Source: Peristeroidobacter soli
GTDB lineage: Bacteria > Pseudomonadota > Gammaproteobacteria > Steroidobacterales > Steroidobacteraceae
Length of the DNA stretch: 64,000 nt
Reading direction: 5' to 3'
NCBI RefSeq assembly: GCF_004138485.1
Contig: NZ_ML142848.1
Span: 1,958,640 to 2,022,639 of the forward strand
In this document: in pieces, positions 36,191 through 45,171 of the stretch
How the letters are laid out: each line of letters starts with the position of its first letter
Position numbering within the stretch: the stretch's first letter is position 1
The notes under the pieces: model-generated
What the model saw: the letters and a program-made list of their open reading frames with translations, nothing else
Told to the model about the DNA's origin: nothing
Databases searched by the model: none
Program-made: the position numbers and the translations under genes

Positions 36191-36817
36191 CTAGTGCAAC
36201 AGGCTGAGCAGCACGCTGAAGAAGTCGGACTTGTCGAATCCCTTCGCTGCCATCAGCAGGCGCATGCGCTGGCGGGCACGAAAGATCACTCGATCGAAGT
36301 GCAGGGGGGTCAATCCCAGCGACTGGCAGATCTGGTCCTTGTCTTCCTCATCGAGATAGAAACGCTTCACGATCTCGCGATCGCGCGCGGTGGGCAGCGA
36401 CTCGATGATGGACACGACGTGCCGCATGACGCTGCCATCCATCGTAGCTTCGTCGCTGACGCGTTGCGCCGGCAGCTGATCGACGTCTTCATCGGTGGCG
36501 TGCACGCCAGGACGATTCGCATACTCACGACGATAGTTGCGATACAGATTCAGCGCGACGCGATAGACATAGCCGCCCAACCGCTTCGGATCCGACACAC
36601 GCCCGGCCCGGCTGTGCGCGATCGCCGTTGCCACGGCCTCCTGCAATATTTCTTGCGTGATATTCGGATCGCGGATGTGGCGGTGTAACAGGTGGTAGAG
36701 ACCCGCGTAGTGCTGCTTTATGAATTCATTTGAGATCGCGTCCTCGACCACGGATCTTGTTCCAGACCTTTTTTGCTGCCCTCGGCGCAGAATAGCGGCG
36801 AATCGCAGCGGCGTCAT
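36191..36817 (-). CDS. ECF-like RNA polymerase sigma factor
   Basis: A 208-aa sigma-70 family protein. Region 2 is at about 25-100 (FIKQHYAGLYHLLHRHI, then GGYVYRVALNLYRNYRRE). Region 4 is at about 145-200 (LPTARDREIVKRFYLDEEDKD, then ICQSLGLTPLHFDRVIFRAR), with no regions 1.1 or 3. ATG 36817 gives the usual length and lies 25 bp after the CHAT stop; the frame is open to 36931, which would overlap CHAT. It would redirect RNA polymerase to a small regulon when released by the adjacent membrane protein. Confidence 0.85.
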   Translation of the reverse strand: MTPLRFAAILRRGQQKRSGTRSVVEDAISNEFIKQHYAGLYHLLHRHIRDPNITQEILQEAVATAIAHSRAGRVSDPKRLGGYVYRVALNLYRNYRREYANRPGVHATDEDVDQLPAQRVSDEATMDGSVMRHVVSIIESLPTARDREIVKRFYLDEEDKDQICQSLGLTPLHFDRVIFRARQRMRLLMAAKGFDKSDFFSVLLSLLH

Positions 36818-36842
36818 CCCGATCGCAACGCGAATTTCTTTC

Positions 36843-39458
36843 TTACAGAGCGTGCCGATCGAAACCACGATTCGATGATGCGAGCGCCACGCCGGCCCAA
36901 TAGTACGGATCGGCAAAACGGCTCGATGCAATCAATTCGCGCTGCGCAACTTGCAAGGCCGTCGAGCTGCCGGCGCCTCGCTGCAGATTGCGATAGAACT
37001 CATCCATGAGCGCGGCAGTGGCGGCGTCGGAAACACTCCACAACGTGCCGATGACTGAACCGGCGCCTTGGCTGATGAATCCATCCGCCAGACTGCGCAC
37101 TCCCCAGCCGGTGTAGTCCTTGCCCCGCAGGGTCTCGCAGCCGCTGATGATCACGAGCCGTGCCGAGAACGGCGCGCTGAACAACTCGGTGAAGCCAAGG
37201 AAGCCGTCGTCGGGCCTGCCCTCGCCGCGTCGGCTCGATGTCACGAGCCCGACCACGTCCGGCGTGGTCTTGCTGAAATATCCGTGCGTCGCGATGTGCA
37301 ACACCTTCGCGGCCCGCACTTCGGGTGAGAGCAATACATCGCTGGTTGCATCCGCGCCGGCGTATGTGATCACGCGAGTCGTAAAAATCCTGGCAATGCT
37401 CTCGGCTTCGGTTCGCGAACTTGGCAGAGCGCTGGTCACGACCCGTGGCTGCACCCGTTCCGGCGATTGGGTACCGAGCACCGGATCGGCGAACACGACA
37501 ATGTCGCCGCTCCTGGCTGCCGTATTCGAGAGTGCGGGCCGCGACTCGTAGTAGCCGGACAAAGATCTCGCGCGCACGACCTCGAACTGTGCAATCAGCG
37601 GTGAGTAAGCCTGCAGCCGATCGTCGAGATCGATGGCAGCGAACGGCACCGGCTGCATGACGTCGTCAGGAACAATCACCAGTCGTGTCGCCTCGCCGTG
37701 GGCGCGAATGAAATCACGCGGCAGCAACTGTGCGAGCGACGACAGCGTCGCTTCAGCCTGTGCGGCTCGACCGGGAGCGCTCAGCAGGTCCAACGAGCGA
37801 CGCACGAGCGTCTGGACCGTCGAGCGAGGCGGCAGGTCGAAGTAACGAACCTCGTTGCCTGCGAGCGCGATGCCGAAGCTGACGTTCTCCTGGATGAAGT
37901 AACGGATGAAGATGTCCGTTGCCGGCACCGGCCGAGGTTGAAACGTCGCCGCGGGAGCTGTGCTCACAGGTGGCGCCCGATACATTGTGAGATAGGCATC
38001 GCGCGCTCGATCCCACTCGCGCAATGCCTGGTCGAGGCGGGATTTTGCCTCGCGCCGACGGCTGACGTCAGTTGTGTCCGGATGCAGCCGGTCGAGCTCA
38101 GTGGTGGCATCGACGAGCATTCGTTGAGCCGCCCGGTAGCGCTCGAACAGTTCGACGGCTTCCGCTTCATACGCTCGGCCAACCACACCGGAGTGACGCA
38201 ACTCCGCTGGCGCGATCTGCTGAGCGTAGTATGTCTCGAGGAGCGGCAACACTTGCGTGCGGTCCAGCTCATACAGCGCCTTCACGTACTCATTGAACAT
38301 CGGCTGAGCCGCGGTCATCCAGGCCAGGCTGTCGTCGTGCGTGGCGCGCAGATCGCTTGCGACTCGTCGTGTCAGCCGTACCGCTGCCTGACCCTGCGCT
38401 CGCACGTTCGTCAGATCGCGGTTCAATGCGTAGTACCGGATCGCTTGCTCGGCGAATTGCAGCTGATGGGTAGGGCGCGCCAGTTCGGACTTCTGTCGCG
38501 TCGAAGAACCGTGAATGAGTGTTTCGATGTCGCGCACCAGCTTGCTTGCACGCGCCTGATCCCGTTGATCGTTGGCAAGGCGCAATAGCAGCACCGACGC
38601 GTCGATGCGCTGTTCCGGCAAGGCCCGAGGATCGTCGAGTGCGAGTTGCGCATAGTTCCGTGCCAGCGTCAGCTCGCCTTGGGTCGCATAGTCGCGAGCC
38701 AGCTCGATGTAAGTCACCAGTTCCCGATAGTCGTGCTCATCGACGAACACTTGCAGCGCTTGCTCGTGCCGGCCGATCGCCTCTCGATAATCGCCGCCAT
38801 CGCGGGCCAGGCTGCCGAGCTTCAGCTTGGAGATGCTGATCTTCAGCGTATCGCCCGAGGCCTGGTCGAGCTCATGAGCGGCTTCGAAGTAACGCTGCGC
38901 GACCAGACGCTCGCCAGTCTTGCGATAGGCATCGCCCAAGCTGTAGTAAAGCTCGGCGAGCAATGGGCGATTGTTGTATTGGGTGGCGCTCACGATCGCA
39001 CGCCGTAAAAGCTCCTTGGCCCGGGCGACTTCGCCGAGCAGGATCAGCGAGTAGGAAAGGTTGCAGGTGACCCGGTCGATGTGCGAGGCGTCGGCGCGCG
39101 CGCCGATCAGAAGTTGCAGTGACCGTTCCAGCGCCCGCCGGGCCTGGGCATGATCGTCATTGAGCAGATGATATTCCCAGAGCGCTTCGAGCCATTGGGC
39201 CTGCTGCAGCGGCTCATCGCGAGAGCCGGCGAGCCCGCGCTGAATCCGCTCATGGGCCTGAGGTAGATAAATCGAACGTCGCCCGGACTCATTTTGCGAG
39301 CGTCGTAACAGCTCGGTGGCCTCGCGCCGAGCTTCCTGCTGCGCGGTCGAATCGACGGCGCCGGCCTGCGCTCCCCACGGGAACAGGCCGACGCCGATGA
39401 GATAAACCCAGGCGATCTGCCAATCAGCGCGAACCCTTCGACAGGATGGCCCCTTCAT
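36843..39458 (-). CDS. Exported TPR-CHAT protein (caspase-like)
   Basis: An 871-aa protein. The N-terminus has a hydrophobic export signal (VYLIGVGLFPWGAQA, about 18-33). Residues about 60-450 are helical repeats of the TPR type (LAELYYSLGDAYRKTGE, then EAIGRHEQALQVF). A charged coiled-coil-like linker follows, then a CHAT domain (about 580-870). The clan CD dyad is visible: His in HIATHGYFS (about 725) and Cys in IISGCETLRG (about 774), each after a hydrophobic strand. Such domains cleave proteins after a signal sensed by the repeats. The gene overlaps the upstream 174-aa gene by 35 bp and is followed by sigma and anti-sigma-like genes. Confidence 0.85.
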   Translation of the reverse strand: MKGPSCRRVRADWQIAWVYLIGVGLFPWGAQAGAVDSTAQQEARREATELLRRSQNESGRRSIYLPQAHERIQRGLAGSRDEPLQQAQWLEALWEYHLLNDDHAQARRALERSLQLLIGARADASHIDRVTCNLSYSLILLGEVARAKELLRRAIVSATQYNNRPLLAELYYSLGDAYRKTGERLVAQRYFEAAHELDQASGDTLKISISKLKLGSLARDGGDYREAIGRHEQALQVFVDEHDYRELVTYIELARDYATQGELTLARNYAQLALDDPRALPEQRIDASVLLLRLANDQRDQARASKLVRDIETLIHGSSTRQKSELARPTHQLQFAEQAIRYYALNRDLTNVRAQGQAAVRLTRRVASDLRATHDDSLAWMTAAQPMFNEYVKALYELDRTQVLPLLETYYAQQIAPAELRHSGVVGRAYEAEAVELFERYRAAQRMLVDATTELDRLHPDTTDVSRRREAKSRLDQALREWDRARDAYLTMYRAPPVSTAPAATFQPRPVPATDIFIRYFIQENVSFGIALAGNEVRYFDLPPRSTVQTLVRRSLDLLSAPGRAAQAEATLSSLAQLLPRDFIRAHGEATRLVIVPDDVMQPVPFAAIDLDDRLQAYSPLIAQFEVVRARSLSGYYESRPALSNTAARSGDIVVFADPVLGTQSPERVQPRVVTSALPSSRTEAESIARIFTTRVITYAGADATSDVLLSPEVRAAKVLHIATHGYFSKTTPDVVGLVTSSRRGEGRPDDGFLGFTELFSAPFSARLVIISGCETLRGKDYTGWGVRSLADGFISQGAGSVIGTLWSVSDAATAALMDEFYRNLQRGAGSSTALQVAQRELIASSRFADPYYWAGVALASSNRGFDRHAL

Positions 39459-39948
39459 TCGCCGGTTGTATCACAGCCGTGAGGTAAGGGCGCCAGGAGA
39501 ACAGCGACACGACATTTTCTTCGCCGGCCTTGGCCCAGGTGATGAAGTCCTGATGTACCACGTCCAGGTTCGAGTCGCGCCCTTTGGCGACTTTCCAATG
39601 CACCACCTTCCAGCCGTGCATTTCGCCGGTGGGCTGATTGCCGATCTGATCGTCGATCAGCACCGCTCGACCCTTTTCCACGGTCGGATACAGCCGCAGC
39701 CGTTGCATCACATCGGCCATCTTCTCGTGCCAGTTGCCGGACAGCGAGTCGGCGCGCGCGAAATATCTATTGTTGTCGTCGCGACCGAGCACGTGCCGCA
39801 GCGCGTGCGTCAGGCCGCCGCCGAAGCCCGGATGGTAGAACGCCAGATCGTCGACGGCCGAGGGCGGGATGAAACTGGGGTGCACGACCAGCGTCGGTTG
39901 CTGTGCTTCGCTGGCGACCCACTCGACCAGCTCTGGGGGAATTTCCAT
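39424..39948 (-). CDS. Unrecognised 174-aa protein between peroxidase and CHAT genes
   Basis: No family is recognised. The protein starts MEIPPELVEWVASEAQQ and shows a PSFIPPSAVDDLAFYHPGFG segment, a GEMHGWKVVHWKVA segment and a final FSWRPYLTAVIQPANEG. Several His and Trp residues are present, but no known metal or heme motif is evident. There is no signal peptide, so it is probably cytoplasmic. It starts 11 bp after the peroxidase stop, with GGAGCAG upstream, and overlaps the CHAT start by 35 bp. Co-transcription is likely, and it may be a partner or target of either neighbour. Confidence 0.65.
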   Translation of the reverse strand: MEIPPELVEWVASEAQQPTLVVHPSFIPPSAVDDLAFYHPGFGGGLTHALRHVLGRDDNNRYFARADSLSGNWHEKMADVMQRLRLYPTVEKGRAVLIDDQIGNQPTGEMHGWKVVHWKVAKGRDSNLDVVHQDFITWAKAGEENVVSLFSWRPYLTAVIQPANEGAILSKGSR

Positions 39949-39959
39949 TCACTGCTCCT

Positions 39960-41237
39960 TTAGTTGTTACGAAGAACCAGCTCGATGACATGCCGCAGGC
40001 AGAAAGTGCGATCGGTGTAGGCGGCATTGGCGAAAGCGCGGCGCTGTTCCTGCAGCTCCTCGCCCAGCTTGCCCAGCGAGGACAGCACTTCGTCCACCGG
40101 GCACCAGCGACCGCAATAGATGGAGTGCGACGCGCCGGCAATGGCGTTGGCCAGGCCTTCCGCGCAAATGAGGCTGCCGACGACGCCGAGATGTTTGCCT
40201 TCGCTGGCGTGCACCGCCTCGACCAGCAAGTAGGGCCACAACGGCAAGTTGTCGATCGTGATGCCACTCGTGGCCGGCAATCTTCCAGTGAGCGGGCCGA
40301 GATCGGGCAGCGGTTGCACGCCAAACGCGGCGGCGAGCTTCGCGCCATTCGGTCCCGCCAACAGTTGCTGTACATAAGCCTTGCCCGGTGGGAGCTGCGC
40401 GCCGGCGCGCAGATTCATTTCGGCGATGTTGATGGTGACGCCGGTGGGAATCGGCACCTGACGCATCTCACGCGTGATGAAGGGATCGATGGTCATCGCA
40501 TCCTCGACCCGATTGTTCAGCACCGGCCAGCCGAACATCCGGCGGAAGTCGAGCTCGAGCCTCGGGTCCAGATTGCGATTCGTCTGGAACAGCTCGGGCA
40601 AGGTCACGTCCGGTTGGTTCGGAAACGATTCGTAGAACGGCCGCACCATCGAGTGGCCGAAACGAAAGGCCGCATGCGCGAACTCGCGGGCGATGGGGCG
40701 CGACGGCAGATTCAGCCAGCGTCGATCGAAACGAAACACGCTATCGAACACGGCGGGCGCGAGCACCTGGCGCAAATAGTCTTCGACGACGACCAACTGA
40801 AAGGTCAGGGTGCTCATCGCACGCGCCTGGCCGACATCGTTTGCGTAGCCACGTCGCAGGATCGTGTTGTGGAATCGCTGCCAGAACAGATGCAGCTGCG
40901 AGACGATCACATTGTCGTCGTTGCGCAGTTCGGGAATGTTCGGTACGCCGTTGGTGCGGGGCAGGTCTTCCGGTCCCTGCGGTGTCTGGCGTTTGATAGG
41001 AAACAAACCGTGCGCGTCCAGCAGCGTCGCGGTTTGCGCACCGCTGCCATAGACGCTGTCCATGTTGAGATAGGGCAGGACGTCGCGGGACTGGCCGGGA
41101 ATGGGATTGGTCTGGGGCACGATGTCGTGCGCGATGAACTGGCCCAGATAGGTGTAGCCGACGTCGATGAAGCGCGAGACATGCGACGACTCGGTCATCA
41201 CCTGCGCCAGCGTGGTGAGCTGTTGCTCTGTCAGCAT
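39960..41237 (-). CDS. Animal-type heme peroxidase family protein
   Basis: A 425-aa protein of the peroxidase-cyclooxygenase superfamily. The distal site YLGQFIAHDIVP (near residue 35) supplies the His of the G/Q-FI-HD motif. RNDDNVIVSQLHLFWQRFHN (near 106) is the family core, and FRFGHSMVRP (near 190) supplies the proximal His. No signal peptide is seen. At 425 aa it is shorter than vertebrate enzymes but typical of bacterial forms, which use peroxide to oxidise halides, fatty acids or phenolics. GGAG lies 6 bp before the ATG at 41237. It heads the five-gene run that includes the TPR-CHAT and sigma genes. Confidence 0.85.
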   Translation of the reverse strand: MLTEQQLTTLAQVMTESSHVSRFIDVGYTYLGQFIAHDIVPQTNPIPGQSRDVLPYLNMDSVYGSGAQTATLLDAHGLFPIKRQTPQGPEDLPRTNGVPNIPELRNDDNVIVSQLHLFWQRFHNTILRRGYANDVGQARAMSTLTFQLVVVEDYLRQVLAPAVFDSVFRFDRRWLNLPSRPIAREFAHAAFRFGHSMVRPFYESFPNQPDVTLPELFQTNRNLDPRLELDFRRMFGWPVLNNRVEDAMTIDPFITREMRQVPIPTGVTINIAEMNLRAGAQLPPGKAYVQQLLAGPNGAKLAAAFGVQPLPDLGPLTGRLPATSGITIDNLPLWPYLLVEAVHASEGKHLGVVGSLICAEGLANAIAGASHSIYCGRWCPVDEVLSSLGKLGEELQEQRRAFANAAYTDRTFCLRHVIELVLRNN

Positions 41238-41365
41238 GGAGGACTCCGGTGCTGGGGGCAGGGTTATCCTGTGGCTGACGCCGGAGATCTCTCAGCGACC
41301 AGCTACTTTTTGTTGTGTCTGTAGCAAGTAGATGTGCGCGTCGATCGTTCTATCTGATCGCCATC

Positions 41366-41780
41366 ATGCGCAGCAAGTTATTCGTCCCCGGCGCGCGGCC
41401 AGAGTTGTTCGGCAAGGCATTGGCCTCGGCGGCCGATGCCATTTCCATTGACCTGGAAGATGCGGTCGTCGAGGCGCGCAAGGGCGAAGCGCGTGCCGCC
41501 GTAGCTGCGTTCTTGTGTTCGAGCGAGGCCCAGGCGTCGTCGAAGTCCATCATCGTGCGCGTGAATGCGCTTGCGACGGCGCACTTTTCCGCCGATGCGC
41601 GAGTCGTTGCTTCATTGAGTCTTGCGTTGGTGAACTTGCCCAAGGTCGAGTCGGCGCTCGAGGTCGATGCGGCGGTCGACATCATCGATCGTGCATTCGT
41701 GGATGTCGGGCTGCGTCCGACGCTGCGTGTGCTGGCGAATATCGAATCGCCCAAAGGGCTGCGCAACGTCGGGGGACGAT
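41366..41780 (+). pseudogene. Remnant of HpcH/HpaI-CitE family lyase
   Basis: From ATG 41366 about 138 residues match the N-terminal half of CitE-like citramalyl-CoA/malyl-CoA lyases (MRSKLFVPGARPELFGKAL, then AISIDLEDAVVEARKGEAR and LRVLANIESPKGLRN). After about 41780 the frame continues to 42262 but the family similarity ends, and the sequence has no recognisable fold. The full enzyme would need about 280 residues. The DNA beyond carries pieces of a second gene, so this is a decayed locus. Confidence 0.75.
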
Positions 41781-42119
41781 GGAGGGCGAGGTCCAGCCTC
41801 GCGCCATCAATGATCATGACTCTCGCCGTCCGGATCAAGGCCAGCAATCCTGGCGTCGACTGCGTGAATCGAGCGCGCCGCTTCTTCGAGATCGATCTCG
41901 CGCTGGTCAACCCGAGCTGGACGGCTCACGAAGCATGGCCCGGCAGCGCCGATGAGCTCACGTCCGCGGTAGAACAGATCAACGCGCTCTTCATCACCGT
42001 ACGCGACGGAGAAGGTCAGCCCGACCGCATCCTGCAATGGAAAGCAGGCGAAGGCTGGAAGGATCGAGGCACCGCTCCCGCTGCGTTGGTGCCCGGTTCA
42101 GCGAGTGCCCTGGGCCAAG

Positions 42120-42448
42120 CTCATGGGTCGATGGCGAGCCTCGTGACATCGGACGTGACTTCCGCTCCGGCGGCATCACCGGTTTGCATCCGACGCGTGA
42201 GGGATATCTGTACATCTCCGCGAACACGCCGCACTTCTGGCGAGCGCTGTGCGAGAAAGTGAATCTGCCCGAGCTGGCAGCGAACGAACGTTATGACAGC
42301 GTTCGCAAGCGCGCTCAGCACGCGGCCGAGATCGTGCCGAAGCTGCACGAAGCGCGGCGAGCACACCCGCGCAGTTCTCGAGGACGCGGGCTGTTCGGAG
42401 GCGGAGATCGAGCGCCTGCAGACGAAGCGCACCGCACAGTCTGGTTAG
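42120..42448 (+). pseudogene. Remnant of CaiB/BaiF family CoA-transferase
   Basis: In frame 1, about 42120-42350 encodes GEPRDIGRDFRSGGITGLHP and then EGYLYISANTPHFWRAL, and the PELAANERYDSVRKRAQ core of a class III CoA-transferase. At about 42360 homology moves to another frame (EHTRAVLEDAGCSEAEIERL), ending at TAG 42446-42448. About 80 residues between the two parts are missing. The gene is broken by deletion and frameshift, and its N-terminal half is absent. CitE-like and CaiB-like enzymes often work together in acyl-CoA pathways, so both remnants may come from one lost operon. Confidence 0.7.
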
Positions 42449-42646
42449 TCGAACGTAAATGAATCCGACACAGCGCCTGTCATCGAAAGGTGGCATTCGT
42501 TGCGCTCGCGACTTTTCCGCTTGTAACCCTCGCCCGAGCACATGACAATCCGGTGACGGCTTATGTGAAGAAGCCGCCCCGGATCGCCTCAGTATCGTCA
42601 AAGTAGCCGTCGAGCCTCGCCCGTCCGTGGCGCATACGCGAGAACC

Positions 42647-43678
42647 ATGGTGTCCACGGTTGCAACTCAGTTGAATTTCAGTGTCGAGCAGTCGATTACT
42701 ACAGCGGTAATGTCAGTTTCTCAGCCGGAGTGCCCGTCTGCCGCAATGGAGCGGCCGACCAGCTATTGTGTGTTTCAGGAGCCGTGGTGGCTCGATGCGG
42801 TGGCGCCCGGCGCGTGGCGGGAAATCACCGTGTCTTCGGGCGGCGTGTTGCGCGCTCGCTGGCCGATTTATCAGGAAAAGCGCGGCTTGTTCGATGTGAT
42901 CACGCTGCCGCCGCTGACGCATCGGCTCGGCCCGTGGCTGGATCTGGGCGACGCCACCAAGAGCTCGCGCCGTTATGAGCTCGAGAAAGATCTCACCAAC
43001 GCGCTGATCGAACAGCTGCCGGGCTACGACATCCTGCAGATCAATTGTCACAGCGGCATCACCAACATGTTGCCGTTTGTTTGGAAGGGCTTCGAGGAGA
43101 TGGCGCGTTACACCTACGTCATCGATCTGGCGCAGAGCGAGGAAGAGCTGTGGGGCGCGCTGCGAGAAAACATTCGTCGCGAGAGTCGCAAGGCCCGCAA
43201 GCAGCTGACCATCGAGACCACGACCGACGTCGAAGCCTGTATCAATCTGATCGGCAAAACCTACGGGCGCCAGGGCAATCCGAATCCGTTCGATTGTCCG
43301 GCCATGCGCCGGCTCGACGCGGCGTGTGCTCAGCGCGGTCGGCGGGAGATTCTGGTGGCGCGCGACGAGAGCGGCGCGCTGCATGCCACGCTGTATCTCA
43401 TCTGGGATAACAAGACCACGTATTACCTGGCCGGTGGCGCCGATCCGGAGCTTCGCACCAGTGGCGCGCACAGTTTGCTCGTGTGGGAGGCCATCGTGCG
43501 CTCGAAGGCGCGCAGTGTGGAGTTCGACATGACCGGCTCCATGGTCGAGAGCATCGAACGGTTCTTCCGCGCCTTCGGCGGACAGCAGCGCGTCTATTTC
43601 AGCTTGAACAAGATGAGCCGCCGCGCGCGCTTTGCCTGGCACGGCAAGAAGATGCTCCAGGCCTTGTTCAGTAGCTGA
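42647..43678 (+). CDS. FemAB-like GNAT acetyltransferase
   Basis: A 343-aa protein with a two-lobed GNAT fold of the BioF2/FemAB-like (Acetyltransf_6) group. Residues about 35-130 form the first lobe (YCVFQEPWWLDAVAPGAWRE). Residues about 150-330 form the second, with SRKARKQLTIET, ARDESGALHATLYLIWDN and YYLAGGADPELRTSGA as the acceptor/cofactor core. Relatives transfer an acyl or aminoacyl group in capsule or cell-envelope synthesis; the substrate is unknown. Starts at 42710 and 42746 are possible because the first 33 residues are poorly conserved in character. Its 3' end overlaps the convergent halogenase-like gene by 11 bp. Confidence 0.75.
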   Translation: MVSTVATQLNFSVEQSITTAVMSVSQPECPSAAMERPTSYCVFQEPWWLDAVAPGAWREITVSSGGVLRARWPIYQEKRGLFDVITLPPLTHRLGPWLDLGDATKSSRRYELEKDLTNALIEQLPGYDILQINCHSGITNMLPFVWKGFEEMARYTYVIDLAQSEEELWGALRENIRRESRKARKQLTIETTTDVEACINLIGKTYGRQGNPNPFDCPAMRRLDAACAQRGRREILVARDESGALHATLYLIWDNKTTYYLAGGADPELRTSGAHSLLVWEAIVRSKARSVEFDMTGSMVESIERFFRAFGGQQRVYFSLNKMSRRARFAWHGKKMLQALFSS

Positions 43679-45161
43679 CCGACGCCTTGCAGTACTGCTC
43701 GACGTACGCTTGATGCTTCGGTAGCTGCTGAACCGTCGTGTCGACGTGCGTTTTGATCTGATCCAGGAATCGCGACAGCTCCGCGTCTCCCATCAAGTCC
43801 GCGACCTGGTGATATTGCCTGGGCACGATGCCCTGGCCCAGCATCACTTGAATCCACGAGTTCTCGGTGAACAATTCGTTCTGGAAGCGGAACACGCGTC
43901 CGGTCTCGCGGAACAGCTCGATTCGGTGCTGCAGGGACGCGGGAATCGCCATGCTCCGGCAGGCGTTCCAGAAGGGCGTGTCCCGACGATCCGTGACGTG
44001 ATAATGCAGCACGATGAAGTCGCGGATGTGTTCCAGCTCCGCCACCGTCTGCCGGTTGAATTCCTCGATGTCGGTCGGATTGATGCCCTCGCCCGGGAAC
44101 ATCTGTAGCAAACGGATGATGCTCCGGCCGATCAGATGAATGCTGGTCGACTCCAGCGGCTCGATGAAGCCGCTCGCGAGCCCGACGGCGACGCAGTTCT
44201 TCACCCAGGTCTGGCGACGCTGTCCCGGTTTGAACTTGATGACGCGGGGCTCGGTGCGCACCTTGCCCTCGACGTTGGCGAGCAAGGACTGCTTTGCTCG
44301 TTCGTCGCTGAGGTAACGACTGCAATAGACCATGCCGTTGCCGACGCGAGACTGCAGCGGAATGCGCCATTGCCAGCCGAACTCTCGTGCGATGGAGCGC
44401 GTGTACGGAACCGCTTCGCCCACCGACTCCGTTTGAACGGCGACGGCGCTATCGCACGGCAGCCAGTGTGACCAATCCTCGTACGGCTCGTGCAGAGTCT
44501 GACCGATCAGCAGCGCGCGGAAGCCGGTGCAATCGATGAACAGATCGCCTTCGATCTCGGCACCGGAGTCCAGGCGAATGGCTTTGATGAAGCCGGTGTC
44601 GTCGTGCGTGAGCACGTTGGTGATCTTGCCCTCGATGCGCTGGACGCCGTAGCCCTCGCTGAACCTGCGCAGGAATTTCGCGTAGAGACCGGCGTCGATG
44701 TGGAACGCGTAATTCATTCCGCCGCGCGGCAGGTGCGCGAACTTGTTCTCGAGCGCGGCCTTGAGCTCGACGCAGTAGTCGCCGTAGCTGCTCGCGAGAT
44801 TGCGCTGACGGCCTTTGAGCCAGAAGTGTTGGAAGCCCGCGGTCCAATGATCCTTGCCGGTGGTGCCGAACGAGTGAATGTAATTCTTGTTCAAGTCGCG
44901 CCAGTTCTCGAAACCGATGCCCAGCTTGAATGTGCCTTGCGTGGCGGCCATGAACTCCTGCTCATTGATGTCGAGCAGGCGATGAAATGTCACCAGCGTG
45001 GGAATGGTCGCTTCGCCGACGCCGACAGTGCCGATCTCATCGGATTCCACCAGCTTGATATCGAGCGCCTTGCCCAAGGTGCGTGACAGACCGGCGGCGA
45101 CCATCCAGCCCGCGGTGCCGCCGCCGGCGATGACGATCCTCTGGACGCGATTGCTGGCCAT
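43668..45161 (-). CDS. Tryptophan-halogenase-like FAD protein (first copy)
   Basis: A 497-aa flavin-dependent halogenase family protein. FAD-binding GGGTAGWMVAAGLSR is at residues 12-26, and the family's catalytic Lys is in TFKLGIGFENW (near 79). The motif WxWxIP is present as GWQWRIPL, followed by VYCSRYLSDE. In classical enzymes FADH2 and O2 make hypohalous acid that halogenates tryptophan. Copies within TonB-receptor clusters have no proven substrate and may modify a surface ligand or peptide. It is the last gene of the operon, 10 bp after the cupin gene. Confidence 0.88.
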   Translation of the reverse strand: MASNRVQRIVIAGGGTAGWMVAAGLSRTLGKALDIKLVESDEIGTVGVGEATIPTLVTFHRLLDINEQEFMAATQGTFKLGIGFENWRDLNKNYIHSFGTTGKDHWTAGFQHFWLKGRQRNLASSYGDYCVELKAALENKFAHLPRGGMNYAFHIDAGLYAKFLRRFSEGYGVQRIEGKITNVLTHDDTGFIKAIRLDSGAEIEGDLFIDCTGFRALLIGQTLHEPYEDWSHWLPCDSAVAVQTESVGEAVPYTRSIAREFGWQWRIPLQSRVGNGMVYCSRYLSDERAKQSLLANVEGKVRTEPRVIKFKPGQRRQTWVKNCVAVGLASGFIEPLESTSIHLIGRSIIRLLQMFPGEGINPTDIEEFNRQTVAELEHIRDFIVLHYHVTDRRDTPFWNACRSMAIPASLQHRIELFRETGRVFRFQNELFTENSWIQVMLGQGIVPRQYHQVADLMGDAELSRFLDQIKTHVDTTVQQLPKHQAYVEQYCKASVSY

Positions 45162-45171
45162 GCAAATCCCC

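Noticed and set aside
35419..41237. Type III-E CRISPR system
   Set aside because: TPR-CHAT and sigma genes resemble its accessory part, but no Cas7-11-like gene and no repeat-spacer array is present in the window.
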